This document shows, in pieces, positions 18,416-27,843 of a DNA stretch of 64,000 bases. The DNA comes from Hydrogenophaga taeniospiralis CCUG 15921 (GTDB lineage: Bacteria; Pseudomonadota; Gammaproteobacteria; Burkholderiales; Burkholderiaceae_C): the NCBI RefSeq assembly GCF_001592305.1, contig NZ_BCWR01000018.1:62001-126000 (forward strand), in the 5' to 3' direction. A program made the position numbers and the translations under genes. The notes under the pieces are model-generated. The model was given only the letters and a program-made list of their open reading frames with translations. It had not been told where the DNA came from and made no database searches. Each line of letters begins with the position of its first letter. Position 1 is the stretch's first letter.

Positions 18416-20556
18416 GGCGAAACCTTCAGCAGTTGGCTTTTCAAGACGTTGAACTCACGGTCGGCTTCCATGGTCCTGCGGTTGGACGACAAGGCCATGC
18501 TGGCCTGCGACGACCGCTCCCCGGTGGGCGAAAGCCACACCCACACCCGGCGCTCACGCACATACAGCATGGCAAAAACACCCAGGATCAGCAAGAGGCA
18601 ACCCAGGTAGACGATGTTCTGGCCCGGCGCGCGTGCCACCTGGAACACACTGGCCTGCACATGCTTGAAGTCCTTGAGCTGGAAGGTCATGGGCGCGGGG
18701 TAGAAGAAGGCGTCGCTCAGGCTCATCACGGCGGCCGCCATGAATTGCTGGGTGGTGTCGCCGCGTTCCAGCGGTGGCAGGCCGGCGCGCTCGCGGCTGA
18801 GCTGCATCAGTTCGAACAAGGTACCGTTGAGGATGCGCACCAGCACGTCGCTCGCACGCTCACGCTCGGCCTCGGGCACATTGCTCTCCAGGAAGGCCGA
18901 CACCGCCTGCAGCCCGCCACGAACCGGGGTCTGCGCCCCGCCAGCGTCCACCGGCGCCAGCTGGACCTTCTCGGCGCCGGCGAACAGGCCGATGGCCCGC
19001 GAGGCGGACACCTGCAGCGCCTCGGCCAGTTCCGGCCGGTTTCCCTCGACGGCCGACAGGGCGTAGCGGCGCACCGCCAGTTCGCGCATGGCCGGATCGG
19101 CCAAGGCCGTGCGCAGGCGCACGAAGCCGTCCATGCTGTCTTGCGCATCGGCCGGGATGCGCAGGTAGCGCACCGGCTCGGACGGGGTTTCGCGCACGCC
19201 CAGCAGGAACATGCGCACGCCGTCGATTTCCACAGGCAGCATGTAGTTGTTGTATTCCACCGCCTGCCCGGCGGCATCGCGCAGCTTGTAGGTGACGCTC
19301 GGCCCGACGTTGCGCAGCGTTTTTTCGGTGCTGGTCTTGTGCCCCGAACCCAGGCGGCTTTCGATCGAACTGCGCAGATCGACCTTGCGCACGTCCACGT
19401 CCGACCCGCCGTTGACGTTGGCGAAGTTCTCCACGTTGATGACACGCAGCCCGGTGTATTCCAGCGTGAGCTTGTCGTCGCCATTGGTCAGCGCGCTCGT
19501 TCCCCCGATCACACCCGTCACCTCGAACGGCTTGACCTGCCCGTTGAGCGGGACGGCCTGCAGCGTCACTCGCGAGCCACCGTCGTCAAAGCTGGACTGG
19601 TAGATGTTGATGCCGCGGTGGCTGGCCGGGTGGTTCACCTCGACGCGCGCCGGCTTTTGCTCGCCAGTTTCGTGATCATGGATCACGATGTCGCTGGCAA
19701 ACAGCTTGGGCATGCCGGTGTCGTAGTACTCGATGATGAATTTCTTGAGCTCGACGGAAAACGGCAGGTCCTGCAGCAGCACCCCGCTGGGCTGGGCCAG
19801 GATGGCCGTGCCCGCCGTGGTGCCCTCGGTCACCAGCAGGTTGCCGCGGAAGGTGGGGTTGCTGGCGGACAGCCGGTGCTGAGCCGGCACATCGGCAATC
19901 AGGCCGCCGCCGGTGAACGGCGTCTTGCCGTTGAACCACATCTGGGCCCTCACGATCAGGTCGCCGTCGAGCAGCCCTCCCACGCAGACCAGCACGATGG
20001 CGCTGTGCGCCGCCAGATAACCGATCTTGTTGGCCACGCCCTTCTTGGCCGCCACCATCCAGCCCACACCGGCCGGGGTTTCACGCGATTGCAGTTTGAC
20101 TTTCCAGCCCGAGCCGAGCAGTTGCTGCCCGATGCGGTTGGCCGCCAGCTCCGGCGACTCGTCCAACGCGGCTTCCGTCCGGTTGGGAAACGCCTTGAGG
20201 CTCTGCTCCCGGATGTTCTCCTTGAAAGCCTTGAAGTCGATGAAGATCTTGGGCGTGTTGCGCACGATGCACAGACTGGTGCTGGTCACCAGGAACGCCA
20301 GAATCAGCAGGAACCACCAGGCGCTGTACACCGAGAACAGACCGGCGCTGGCAAACACATCGGCCCAGAACGGACCAAACTGGTTGATGTAGTTGTTCAG
20401 CGGCTCGTGCTGCTTGACCAGTGTGCCGATCACCGACGCGATGCAGATCACCGTCAGCAGCGAGATGGCAAAGCGCATGGAAGACAGCAACTCCACCAGT
20501 TCGCTGGTGACGCGGGAGCCGGTGCGGATCTGCAGGCCTTGGGTGGAGACGGTCAT
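18412..20556 (-). CDS. resB: Cytochrome c biogenesis protein ResB (Ccs1)
   Basis: About 714 residues. Three membrane helices near the N-terminus (SSMRFAISLLTVICIASVIG, YSAWWFLLILAFLV, and one after GYLAAHSAIVL), a large periplasmic domain (about 200-600) and a last helix (NIVYLGCLLLILGVFAMLYV). It is the partner of CcsB in system II cytochrome c maturation. The ATG at 20556 (MTVSTQGLQI) is preferred; the longer frame adds 31 unconvincing residues. The cytochrome c4 gene lies 170 bases upstream. Confidence 0.94.
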   Translation of the reverse strand: MTVSTQGLQIRTGSRVTSELVELLSSMRFAISLLTVICIASVIGTLVKQHEPLNNYINQFGPFWADVFASAGLFSVYSAWWFLLILAFLVTSTSLCIVRNTPKIFIDFKAFKENIREQSLKAFPNRTEAALDESPELAANRIGQQLLGSGWKVKLQSRETPAGVGWMVAAKKGVANKIGYLAAHSAIVLVCVGGLLDGDLIVRAQMWFNGKTPFTGGGLIADVPAQHRLSASNPTFRGNLLVTEGTTAGTAILAQPSGVLLQDLPFSVELKKFIIEYYDTGMPKLFASDIVIHDHETGEQKPARVEVNHPASHRGINIYQSSFDDGGSRVTLQAVPLNGQVKPFEVTGVIGGTSALTNGDDKLTLEYTGLRVINVENFANVNGGSDVDVRKVDLRSSIESRLGSGHKTSTEKTLRNVGPSVTYKLRDAAGQAVEYNNYMLPVEIDGVRMFLLGVRETPSEPVRYLRIPADAQDSMDGFVRLRTALADPAMRELAVRRYALSAVEGNRPELAEALQVSASRAIGLFAGAEKVQLAPVDAGGAQTPVRGGLQAVSAFLESNVPEAERERASDVLVRILNGTLFELMQLSRERAGLPPLERGDTTQQFMAAAVMSLSDAFFYPAPMTFQLKDFKHVQASVFQVARAPGQNIVYLGCLLLILGVFAMLYVRERRVWVWLSPTGERSSQASMALSSNRRTMEADREFNVLKSQLLKVSP

Positions 20557-20727
20557 GAAGGGCTCAAAAGGAACGGTCCAACAAAAAAGGCGGTCCTGGT
20601 GGAACCAGAACGCGCCCTGATGTGATGTGATTTCTGGCTGGCCGTTCAATGCAAAAAGAGAATCTCACGCATTGTGCCGCCAAATATTAATGATTGCTTA
20701 TATCCCCGACTTCGGCGGGGGCTTGCT

Positions 20728-21342
20728 TCAGCGCAAGCCGGCGATGTAGTCGGACACCGCCTGTATTTCGCGGTCGTTCAACTTGGCCGCCACGCCGGTC
20801 ATCTGGGCGTTGTTGTTGCGCGTGCCATCGCGGAAAGCCTTGAGCTGGGTGGCGGTGTATTCCGCGTGCTGGCCCGACAGACGGGGGTACTGGGAGGGGA
20901 TGCCGGCACCGTTGGGGCTGTGGCAACCGGCGCAGGCAGCGATCTGGCGGTCGGCGACGCCGCCGCGGTAAATGCGCTCGCCCAGACGGACCAGATCCTT
21001 GTCCTGGGCAAAACCGGTCTTGGCTTTCTGCTCGGTCAGCCAGTAAGCGATGTTGCGCATGTCATCATCGGACAGGCTGCCCGCGAAACCTTTCATGATC
21101 GCGTTGTCCCGTTTGCCGGACTTGAACTCACTGAGCTGCTTGACCAAGTACTCCGGATGCTGCTGGGCCAGGCTGGGGTTGACCGGGGTGGTCGAGTTGC
21201 CGTCGGCAGCATGGCAAGCCACACACACCTGGCCGAACAAGGCCGCACCTTTGGCCAGATCGGGCTTGGCCGACTGGGCATGGGCGCTGAACGACAAGGC
21301 TGCGGCGGCAGCGGCACAAAGAAGTGAAACGGGCAATTTCAT
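20728..21342 (-). CDS. Diheme cytochrome c4
   Basis: 204 residues with a Sec signal peptide (cleavage after SFSAHA) and two heme c sites, C40-VA-C43-H44 and C137-AG-C140-H141, each in a cytochrome c fold half. Methionine ligands are candidates in the IMKGF and AQMTG segments. Diheme cytochromes c4 carry electrons to terminal oxidases in the periplasm. It sits upstream of the resB-ccsB maturation genes that would attach its hemes. It is divergent from engB. Confidence 0.94.
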   Translation of the reverse strand: MKLPVSLLCAAAAAALSFSAHAQSAKPDLAKGAALFGQVCVACHAADGNSTTPVNPSLAQQHPEYLVKQLSEFKSGKRDNAIMKGFAGSLSDDDMRNIAYWLTEQKAKTGFAQDKDLVRLGERIYRGGVADRQIAACAGCHSPNGAGIPSQYPRLSGQHAEYTATQLKAFRDGTRNNNAQMTGVAAKLNDREIQAVSDYIAGLR

Positions 21343-21445
21343 GACTGGGCGGACGTCGGGGGCGACGGGTTCGGGTTGAAGAAATTCTCAATGTGTCTGG
21401 ACTTAGCCAATCGATTTTACAATGCCCCACCGGGAAAACCCCCAA

Positions 21446-22237
21446 ATGACCCATCACCACACTCCAGCCCCCCCCAAAGCCCGGCCAACCCCGGGCGCAC
21501 CGGCGCCTCAAACCGCCGCCCCTCACGCTGGAACACCCGCCGCCCCGGGTCAGGCCGATGCCAAGATCGCGCACGGCTGGCTGCACACCGCCCGCTTTCT
21601 CACCACCGCGCCCCAGCTGGAACACCTGCCCGAGCTGGCCATGCCGGAGATCGCATTCGTCGGCCGTTCCAACGCCGGCAAGTCGACCTGCATCAACACG
21701 CTGACGCAACAAAAGCGGCTGGCGTTTGCGTCCAAAACCCCGGGGCGCACCCAGAGCATCAACCTGTTCGCGCTCGGCAAGCAGGGCGCCACCGACGCCG
21801 TGCTGGCCGATCTGCCCGGATACGGATACGCCGCGGTGCCGCGCGAGGCCAAGTTGCGCTGGCAACGCGTCATGGGCAACTACCTCCTGACACGGGCCAA
21901 CCTCAAGGGTGTGGTCTTGTTGATCGATCCGCGCCTGGGGCTGACCGAACTCGACGAGATCCTGCTCGAAGTGATCCGTCCGCGGGTTGAGGAAGGTCTG
22001 AAGTTCCTGGTGCTGCTGACCAAGTCCGACAAGCTCAGCCGCTCGGAGGCGGCCAAAGCGCTTTCGATCGCGCGGCTGCAAAGCGGTGGCGGCGAAGCGA
22101 AACTGTTCTCCGCCTTGAAGAAGCAGGGACTGGACGAAGTGGCTCTGCTGCTGTGGCAATGGGCCCACGAACCCGCGAGCGCTGCGGCCCCACCCGCCAG
22201 CGCCGACATGGAAGACGAGCCGCCTGCGCTGGATTGA
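21446..22237 (+). CDS. engB: Ribosome biogenesis GTPase EngB (YsxC/YihA)
   Basis: About 263 residues. The GTPase motifs are G1 GRSNAGKS, G2 TPGRT, G3 DLPGYGYA and G4 TKSDK. An unusually long Pro/Ala-rich N-terminal tail (about 45 residues) precedes the core. It is essential for large-subunit assembly in many bacteria. Two in-frame ATGs exist, at 21422 and 21446. The first lies within TTTACAATG, which reads as a -10 box (TACAAT), so I chose the second. It is divergent from the cytochrome c4 gene. Confidence 0.94.
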   Translation: MTHHHTPAPPKARPTPGAPAPQTAAPHAGTPAAPGQADAKIAHGWLHTARFLTTAPQLEHLPELAMPEIAFVGRSNAGKSTCINTLTQQKRLAFASKTPGRTQSINLFALGKQGATDAVLADLPGYGYAAVPREAKLRWQRVMGNYLLTRANLKGVVLLIDPRLGLTELDEILLEVIRPRVEEGLKFLVLLTKSDKLSRSEAAKALSIARLQSGGGEAKLFSALKKQGLDEVALLLWQWAHEPASAAAPPASADMEDEPPALD

Positions 22238-22270
22238 TTCCCGCTCGCGAAAGCGGGCGCCCTCCCCCGC

Positions 22271-23194
22271 TCAGTCGCCGTTGTAGAGCGAAGCTTCGCC
22301 CGGCGGGCGTGTCTTGAAGCGCTTGTGCACCCAGTAGTACTGCTCGGGCATGGTGGCGATCATGGCTTCGAGCTTCTGGTTCATCGTGGCCGTGTCGGCC
22401 ACCGCATCCTCACCCGGGTAGTCGCTCCAGGCGGGCAAGACCTCCACGTCGTAACCCTCGCGCGTCATGCGGCTGATCACCGGGACCACCCTCGCATGGC
22501 CCAGGCGGGCGATGCGCGGCAGGGTCGGCACGGTCGCAGTGGGCACGCCAAAGAAGGGCACGAACACGGATTCCTGCGGCCCCATGTCCATGTCGGGCAG
22601 CAGGTACAACGCACCGCCGCCGCGCACGAGATGGATCACAGGGCGCAGCCCCTGGTGCTTCTCCACCAGCTTCACGTCACCAAAACGCAGCCGCCCGGCG
22701 CGAATCCACTGGTCCACCGCTTCATTGAGCTGCCCGGCGTAGATGCTGATGAGCGGACGCTTGACGTTCAGCGACACCGCCATGCCCCCGGCGTCCAGCC
22801 CCACGAAATGCGGCGCGAGAATCACCGTGGGCTGCTCCACCTGCAGCTCGTGGGTGGCACCGGTCAAGCGCAACCGGGCGCGCACGATGGCCTCGTCCGC
22901 CTCCCAGAGCCAGCTGCGGTCCAGCCAGGCCTGGGCAAAGTGCACGAAATGCTGGCGCACGGCCCGGCGCCGCTGGGCCTCGCTGTCCTGCGGAAAACAC
23001 AGGGCCCAGTTGGTGCTCGCGATGCGCCGCCGACGCGCGGCCACCAAGTGCAGCACCTGCCCCACCAGCCAGCCCAGCCCCCGCACCCAAGCCAGCGGCA
23101 GACGCGCCAGCAGGCGCATGAATCCCAGGCCCAGGCGGTCGCTCCAGCGCTGGGGCGCCGCCGGTGGCGGGGTGGTTGCGGTGGTGTTCGACAT
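22271..23194 (-). CDS. Lysophospholipid/lipid A acyltransferase (LpxL/HtrB family), HX4D type
   Basis: About 307 residues. An N-terminal hydrophobic/amphipathic region is followed by the catalytic HX4D box (H-FVGL-D in VILAPHFVGLDAGG). The middle has YLLPDMDMG and the C-terminus YYWVHKRFKTRPPGE, typical of late acyltransferases that add secondary acyl chains to lipid A. The ATG at 23194 (MSNTTATT) fits. It is the second of two tandem paralogues (26-base gap), so the pair may add different acyl chains. Divergent metK lies upstream. Confidence 0.9.
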   Translation of the reverse strand: MSNTTATTPPPAAPQRWSDRLGLGFMRLLARLPLAWVRGLGWLVGQVLHLVAARRRRIASTNWALCFPQDSEAQRRRAVRQHFVHFAQAWLDRSWLWEADEAIVRARLRLTGATHELQVEQPTVILAPHFVGLDAGGMAVSLNVKRPLISIYAGQLNEAVDQWIRAGRLRFGDVKLVEKHQGLRPVIHLVRGGGALYLLPDMDMGPQESVFVPFFGVPTATVPTLPRIARLGHARVVPVISRMTREGYDVEVLPAWSDYPGEDAVADTATMNQKLEAMIATMPEQYYWVHKRFKTRPPGEASLYNGD

Positions 23195-23220
23195 GGGCAA
23201 CGAGGTCACTTGAAAAAGGT

Positions 23221-24174
23221 TTACCGCGAAGGGGTGGTCGTGCCGGGGCCGGCGTCCGCGCCGGCCTGGCCATGGGGCGGCTTGTACCGGGCATACGACC
23301 ACAGGTACTGCGGCGGGCATTCTCGCACCAGCGTCTCCATGGCCTGGTTGATCTGCCGGGCCGCTTCGTGCGCGTCGGTGGACAGCGTGTCGCCGATCGC
23401 GGGGCCCAGCGGGCGCACCCGAACCAGGTAGCCCCGACCCCAGCTCAGCCGCTCACCCCAGATCAGCACCACCCGGGCCCCGCCCGAGTGGGCCAGGCGC
23501 GCCGGCAGTGTCATGGTGTAGGCGTCGCGGCCAAAAAATGGCGCCCAGATTCCCTGCCCGGCCGGCGGCACCTGATCGGGCAGCAGGCCCACCGCCTGCC
23601 CGGCCTTGAGCGCCTTGATGAGCTGTTTGACGCCGGCCAACGTGGTCGGCGCGGTACTCAGCCCCGGGCGATTGCGCGCGTTGGCCACCAGCTCGCGCAA
23701 CCAGGGCTGCCGGGCCGGACGAAACAACACCGTGACCGGCTGTTTCTGCCCGAAGCGCTGGGCATAGGCCTGCGCGGTGATCTCGAAACAGCCCAGATGC
23801 GGCGTGAGAAACAACACCCCCGCGCCATGCGCCTGCGCGGCTTCGATGTGGGCCGCGCCTTCCCAGCCCACGCGCACCGGACGCCCCAGCCACAACCGGG
23901 GCAGTTCCGCCACCAGCTTGCCGGCCTCGCCCACCGAGGACCAGGCCACCGCACGCGAAAAGCCGGCCTGCTTCACATTGGCCAACAGCTGGCGGCGATA
24001 GCTGCCCGAGAGCAGGAAACTGAGCCAGCCCAGCAGCCAGCCCAGCGCATGCAGCACCGGCAGGGGCATCCAGGACAGGAATCGGAAAACCAGTTGTACG
24101 AAAACAGTCACGAAGTGCTCGGATGAACGGGAGTGGTCGGCGACGGGGTATTCTTTTGGGTGGCGCGTCGCCAT
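23221..24174 (-). CDS. Lipid A acyltransferase (LpxL/HtrB family), HX4E type
   Basis: 317 residues, paralogous to the next gene. The catalytic box is HX4E (H-LGCF-E in FLTPHLGCFE), with LLPDQVPPAGQG and a C-terminal YLWSYARYKPPHG. A single N-terminal membrane stretch (FLSWMPLPVLHALGWLLGWL) is present. The annotated ATG at 24174 is uncertain, since relatives often begin nearer the membrane segment (about residue 25). It is first of the pair, read away from metK. The C-terminal Gly/Ala-rich tail is not conserved. Confidence 0.88.
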   Translation of the reverse strand: MATRHPKEYPVADHSRSSEHFVTVFVQLVFRFLSWMPLPVLHALGWLLGWLSFLLSGSYRRQLLANVKQAGFSRAVAWSSVGEAGKLVAELPRLWLGRPVRVGWEGAAHIEAAQAHGAGVLFLTPHLGCFEITAQAYAQRFGQKQPVTVLFRPARQPWLRELVANARNRPGLSTAPTTLAGVKQLIKALKAGQAVGLLPDQVPPAGQGIWAPFFGRDAYTMTLPARLAHSGGARVVLIWGERLSWGRGYLVRVRPLGPAIGDTLSTDAHEAARQINQAMETLVRECPPQYLWSYARYKPPHGQAGADAGPGTTTPSR

Positions 24175-24331
24175 CGGCGAACAAGGTCTTCAGCATCGAC
24201 GGCGGCGCTTGATTTAAACTACGTCCATCGCCGAGTTATTGAACTAATTGCGGGGCGATTCACAAATTCCGCTAAAGCGTTCGCCGAACTCTGACAGACC
24301 GGCAACGCCGATCAACCTAACTGGAGTTTAT

Positions 24332-25516
24332 ATGGCGAACGACTTCCTCTTCACTTCCGAATCCGTCTCTGAAGGTCACCCCGACAAGGTGGCCGACCAG
24401 ATCTCCGACGCCATCCTCGACGCGATCTTCAAACAAGACCCGCGTTCCCGCGTGGCCGCCGAGACGCTCACCAACACCGGCCTCGTGGTGCTGGCGGGTG
24501 AGATCACCACCAACGCGCACGTCGACTACATCCAGGTGGCGCGCGACACCATCAAGCGCATCGGCTACGACAACACCGAGTACGGCATCGACTACAAGGG
24601 CTGCGCCGTGCTGGTGGCCTATGACAAGCAGAGCAACGACATCGCCCAGGGCGTCGACCACGCGAGCGACGACCACCTGAACATCGGCGCCGGCGACCAG
24701 GGCCTGATGTTCGGCTACGCCTGCGACGAGACGCCCGAGCTGATGCCTGCGCCCATCTATTACGCGCACCGCCTGGTCGAGCGCCAGGCCCAGTTGCGCA
24801 AAGACGGCCGCCTGCCCTTCCTGCGCCCCGACGCCAAGAGCCAGGTGACCATGCGTTATGTGGACGGCAAGCCGCACAGCATCGACACTGTGGTGCTGTC
24901 CACCCAGCACAGTCCCGACCAGAGCGAGACCTCGACCAAGATGAAAGCCTCGTTCACCGAGGCCATCATCGAAGAGATCATCAAGCCGGTGCTGCCGAAA
25001 GAGTGGTTGAAGGAAACCCGCTACCTGATCAACCCGACCGGCCGCTTCGTCATCGGCGGCCCGCAGGGCGACTGCGGCCTGACCGGCCGCAAGATCATCG
25101 TCGACACCTATGGCGGCGCCTGCCCGCACGGCGGCGGCGCCTTCAGCGGCAAGGATCCGAGCAAGGTCGACCGCTCGGCCGCTTATGCCGCACGCTACGT
25201 GGCCAAGAACATCGTGGCCGCCGGCATCGCCCGCCAGTGCCAGATCCAGGTGGCCTATGCCATCGGCGTGGCCAAGCCGATGAACGTGACGGTCTACACC
25301 GAAGGCACAGGTGTGATCCCGGACGAAGCCATCGCCGCGCTGGTCAACGACCACTTCGACCTGCGTCCCAAGGGCATCATCCAGATGCTGGACCTGCTGC
25401 GCCCGATCTACGAAAAAACCGCCGCCTACGGCCATTTCGGCCGCGAAGAGCCCGAATTCAGCTGGGAAAAAACGGACAAGGCACAAGTGCTGCGGGAAGC
25501 CGCGGGCCTCAAGTAA
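24332..25516 (+). CDS. metK: S-adenosylmethionine synthetase
   Basis: 394 residues; makes SAM from methionine and ATP. Signatures: GHPDKVADQ near the start, [12 protein letters not shown] and the P-loop-like [19 protein letters not shown]. The ATG at 24332 follows a GGAG ribosome-binding site at 24323-24326. The roughly 150-base upstream region contains a possible promoter (TAAACT at 24215-24220), but I recognise no SAM riboswitch there. A clear terminator follows at 25568-25602. Confidence 0.97.
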   Translation: MANDFLFTSESVSEGHPDKVADQISDAILDAIFKQDPRSRVAAETLTNTGLVVLAGEITTNAHVDYIQVARDTIKRIGYDNTEYGIDYKGCAVLVAYDKQSNDIAQGVDHASDDHLNIGAGDQGLMFGYACDETPELMPAPIYYAHRLVERQAQLRKDGRLPFLRPDAKSQVTMRYVDGKPHSIDTVVLSTQHSPDQSETSTKMKASFTEAIIEEIIKPVLPKEWLKETRYLINPTGRFVIGGPQGDCGLTGRKIIVDTYGGACPHGGGAFSGKDPSKVDRSAAYAARYVAKNIVAAGIARQCQIQVAYAIGVAKPMNVTVYTEGTGVIPDEAIAALVNDHFDLRPKGIIQMLDLLRPIYEKTAAYGHFGREEPEFSWEKTDKAQVLREAAGLK

Positions 25517-25567
25517 GGCCTGCGGACCAGGGTAGGTGTGGCCCGCCACTGACACCGCTTTTCACAC

Positions 25568-25602
25568 AAAGCCCCTGTGCATGCGCCAGGGGCTTTGTTT
25601 TT
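25568..25602 (+). terminator. Rho-independent terminator after metK
   Basis: 10-bp perfect stem AAAGCCCCTG / CAGGGGCTTT with a 9-base loop, followed by GTTTTT. It ends the metK transcript. Confidence 0.9.
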
Positions 25603-25724
25603 CCTGCGGTACGGTTTCAAATGGGGCACTGGATTCAGCCCGACCTGAATTTTTGCCTCGCCCGTCCGATAAGACTTGGACAGACCTTTTTCACGCTGCG
25701 CACCGCAACGATCTGGAGCCTTCC

Positions 25725-27800
25725 ATGCACCCCAACGACAGCCCGGAACGAACCGACGCCCCGCCAACCGACCTTGAAACGCTGGTGACCCAGCGCACCC
25801 ACGAACTCCAGAAAGCCCTTGATCGCGCGCAGGCGCTGTACGACCACGCGCCCTGTGGCTACCTGTCGCTCGACGCGCAACTGCGCCTGGTCAACATCAA
25901 CCAGACGCTTCTGAGCTGGCTGGGCTACCGCCGTGAGGAGGTTCAAGAGGGGCTGGACATCTTCCAGTTGATCGACCCGACCTGGCGCACCGCGATCCAG
26001 GGACGGCTGATGACCCTGTTGCAACAAGGACAGACCGAACCGCTGGAAATCGAGGTGCTGCACAAGGATGGCCGCCGCTTCCATGCCTTGTTCTCCTCCA
26101 CCGCGGTGTACGACGAACAGGGCACGTTCCTGCACAGCAACACCACCCTGGTCGACATCAGCGATCGCAAGGCCGCTGAACAACGCGTTGCCGCCCACGA
26201 CGGTTTCCTGCAGACCATCACCGACCGCATCCCGGCCCGCCTGGCCTACTACGACAAGGATCTGATCTGCCGCTTTTCGAACAGCGCCCATGCCAGCCGC
26301 TACGGCAAGCTCGCCGGCGAGATGGTGGGCTCGCACCTGACGCAGGTGGTGCGCCCCGACCTGCTGCCCGAGATTCTGCCGCGCGTGGCCGAGGCGCTCA
26401 GTGGCCATGAGCAAAGCTTCGAGGCCGAGCGCGAGGCCGCCGACGGCACGCGCAGCTTCTACGAAATCCACTACATCCCGGACATCCAGAACGGCAGCGT
26501 GGAAGGCATCTTCATCGAACTGCACGACATCAGCGAGCGCCGCCGCACCGAAGAGTTCGTGCTCGAAGCCAACCGTGATCTGGAGGAGCGCGTGCGCGAA
26601 CGCAGCGCCGAGCTGTTCCAGAGCGAGCAGCGCTACCGGCTCATGGTCGACGCGATCCAGGACTACTGCATCTATTTCGTGGACGAAGAAGGGGCCGTGA
26701 CCGAATGGACTGAAAGCGCGCAGCGCATGCACGGCCACCGCCGCTCGCAGATGCTGGGCCAGTCCTACATGACGTTGCTGGCGCCCGAGAACGCGGGAGA
26801 GGACGAGGTCGATCCCGGCCAGGTACTGCGTCTGGCCAAGACCCATGGCCAGTGGGAAACGCGGGGCTGGCGCCTGCGCGAGGACGGTTCGCGTTTCTGG
26901 GCCCACACCGTGCTGACGGCGCTGCGCAACGAAGCCGGCGAACTGCAGGGCCTGTCCAGCATCACGCGCGACATGACCGCGGCCAAGAGCCTGGAGGACG
27001 TGATGAACGACCTCAACCGCGAACTGGAAAAACGTGTGGCCGAACGCACCCAGCAATTGGTGGCTGCCAACAAGGACCTGGACGTGTTCTCGCACATGGT
27101 GTCGCACGACCTGCGCGCGCCACTGCGCCACATCGCCAGCTTCGTGAGCCTGCTGCAGGAGCAACTGGGGGATTCCGGCGACAAGCTGGTGACCCAGTAC
27201 CTGAACTCCACCGCCAAGGCCAGCAAACGCATGAGCCACATGATCGAGGGCCTGCTCGAATACGCCCGCCTGGGCCGGGTGGCCATCGAGTCGCAACCCG
27301 TGCCGCTGACCCCTCTGCTGCACGGCATCGTGGCCCACCTGAAGCAGGAGAACCCGGACCGCGCGATCGAATGGGTGATCGAGGACGATCTGCCCGTGGT
27401 GCGTGGCGACGCCATGCTGCTGGCCCAAGCCTGGAGCAACCTGCTGGGCAACTCGGTCAAGTACACCCGGCCGCGCGAAACGGCGCGCATCGAAGTGGGC
27501 TGGAAAGTCAACCCGGTGGGCGGGCGGACTTTCTACGTGCATGACAACGGCGTGGGCTTCGACCTGGAAAAAGCGCACAACCTGTTCGTGATGTTCCAGC
27601 GTCAGCACCACTCCATGGACTTCGAAGGCACCGGCATCGGGTTGGCCCTGTCGCAACGCATCATCGAGCGCCACGGCGGCCGCATCTGGGCCGAAACAGC
27701 GCCCGGCGAAGGCTGCACCTTTTTCTTCACCCTGCCTTTCGAAGGTCTGGAGCCCGAGCTCGATTTCCCGAAATCGTCGCTCGCCGAACTGAGCGCCTGA
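25725..27800 (+). CDS. Soluble PAS-domain sensor histidine kinase
   Basis: 691 residues with no membrane segment. Three PAS domains (about 35-155, 160-285, 300-420) are joined by helical linkers. A HisKA dimerisation domain follows, with the phosphorylated His461 in SHMVSHDLRAPLRHI, and then a HATPase_c domain (N box GNSVKYT, G1 DNGVGFD, G2 GTGIGLAL). The layout resembles light- or redox-sensing bacteriophytochrome-like kinases but lacks GAF/PHY. There is no response regulator gene next to it, so it is an orphan kinase. The ATG at 25725 follows CTGGAGCC. An adjacent SDR gene starts 43 bases after the stop. Confidence 0.92.
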   Translation: MHPNDSPERTDAPPTDLETLVTQRTHELQKALDRAQALYDHAPCGYLSLDAQLRLVNINQTLLSWLGYRREEVQEGLDIFQLIDPTWRTAIQGRLMTLLQQGQTEPLEIEVLHKDGRRFHALFSSTAVYDEQGTFLHSNTTLVDISDRKAAEQRVAAHDGFLQTITDRIPARLAYYDKDLICRFSNSAHASRYGKLAGEMVGSHLTQVVRPDLLPEILPRVAEALSGHEQSFEAEREAADGTRSFYEIHYIPDIQNGSVEGIFIELHDISERRRTEEFVLEANRDLEERVRERSAELFQSEQRYRLMVDAIQDYCIYFVDEEGAVTEWTESAQRMHGHRRSQMLGQSYMTLLAPENAGEDEVDPGQVLRLAKTHGQWETRGWRLREDGSRFWAHTVLTALRNEAGELQGLSSITRDMTAAKSLEDVMNDLNRELEKRVAERTQQLVAANKDLDVFSHMVSHDLRAPLRHIASFVSLLQEQLGDSGDKLVTQYLNSTAKASKRMSHMIEGLLEYARLGRVAIESQPVPLTPLLHGIVAHLKQENPDRAIEWVIEDDLPVVRGDAMLLAQAWSNLLGNSVKYTRPRETARIEVGWKVNPVGGRTFYVHDNGVGFDLEKAHNLFVMFQRQHHSMDFEGTGIGLALSQRIIERHGGRIWAETAPGEGCTFFFTLPFEGLEPELDFPKSSLAELSA

Positions 27801-27843
27801 GCGATGTGCATCTGTGCGGGCGGGCACGCCGGATAATCGCGGC

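Noticed and set aside
18433..20625. A 730-codon open frame opposite resB
   Set aside because: His/Gln/Arg/Ala-rich shadow typical of high-GC antisense frames. The resB frame has membrane helices and the conserved fold.
20698..20727. CCCCG/CGGGG hairpin after the cytochrome c4 gene as a terminator
   Set aside because: Only a 5-bp stem and no T-tract; read-through into resB is equally likely.
24180..24331. A SAM or SAH riboswitch before metK
   Set aside because: I could not find the conserved cores of known SAM/SAH riboswitches. A covariance-model search would settle it.
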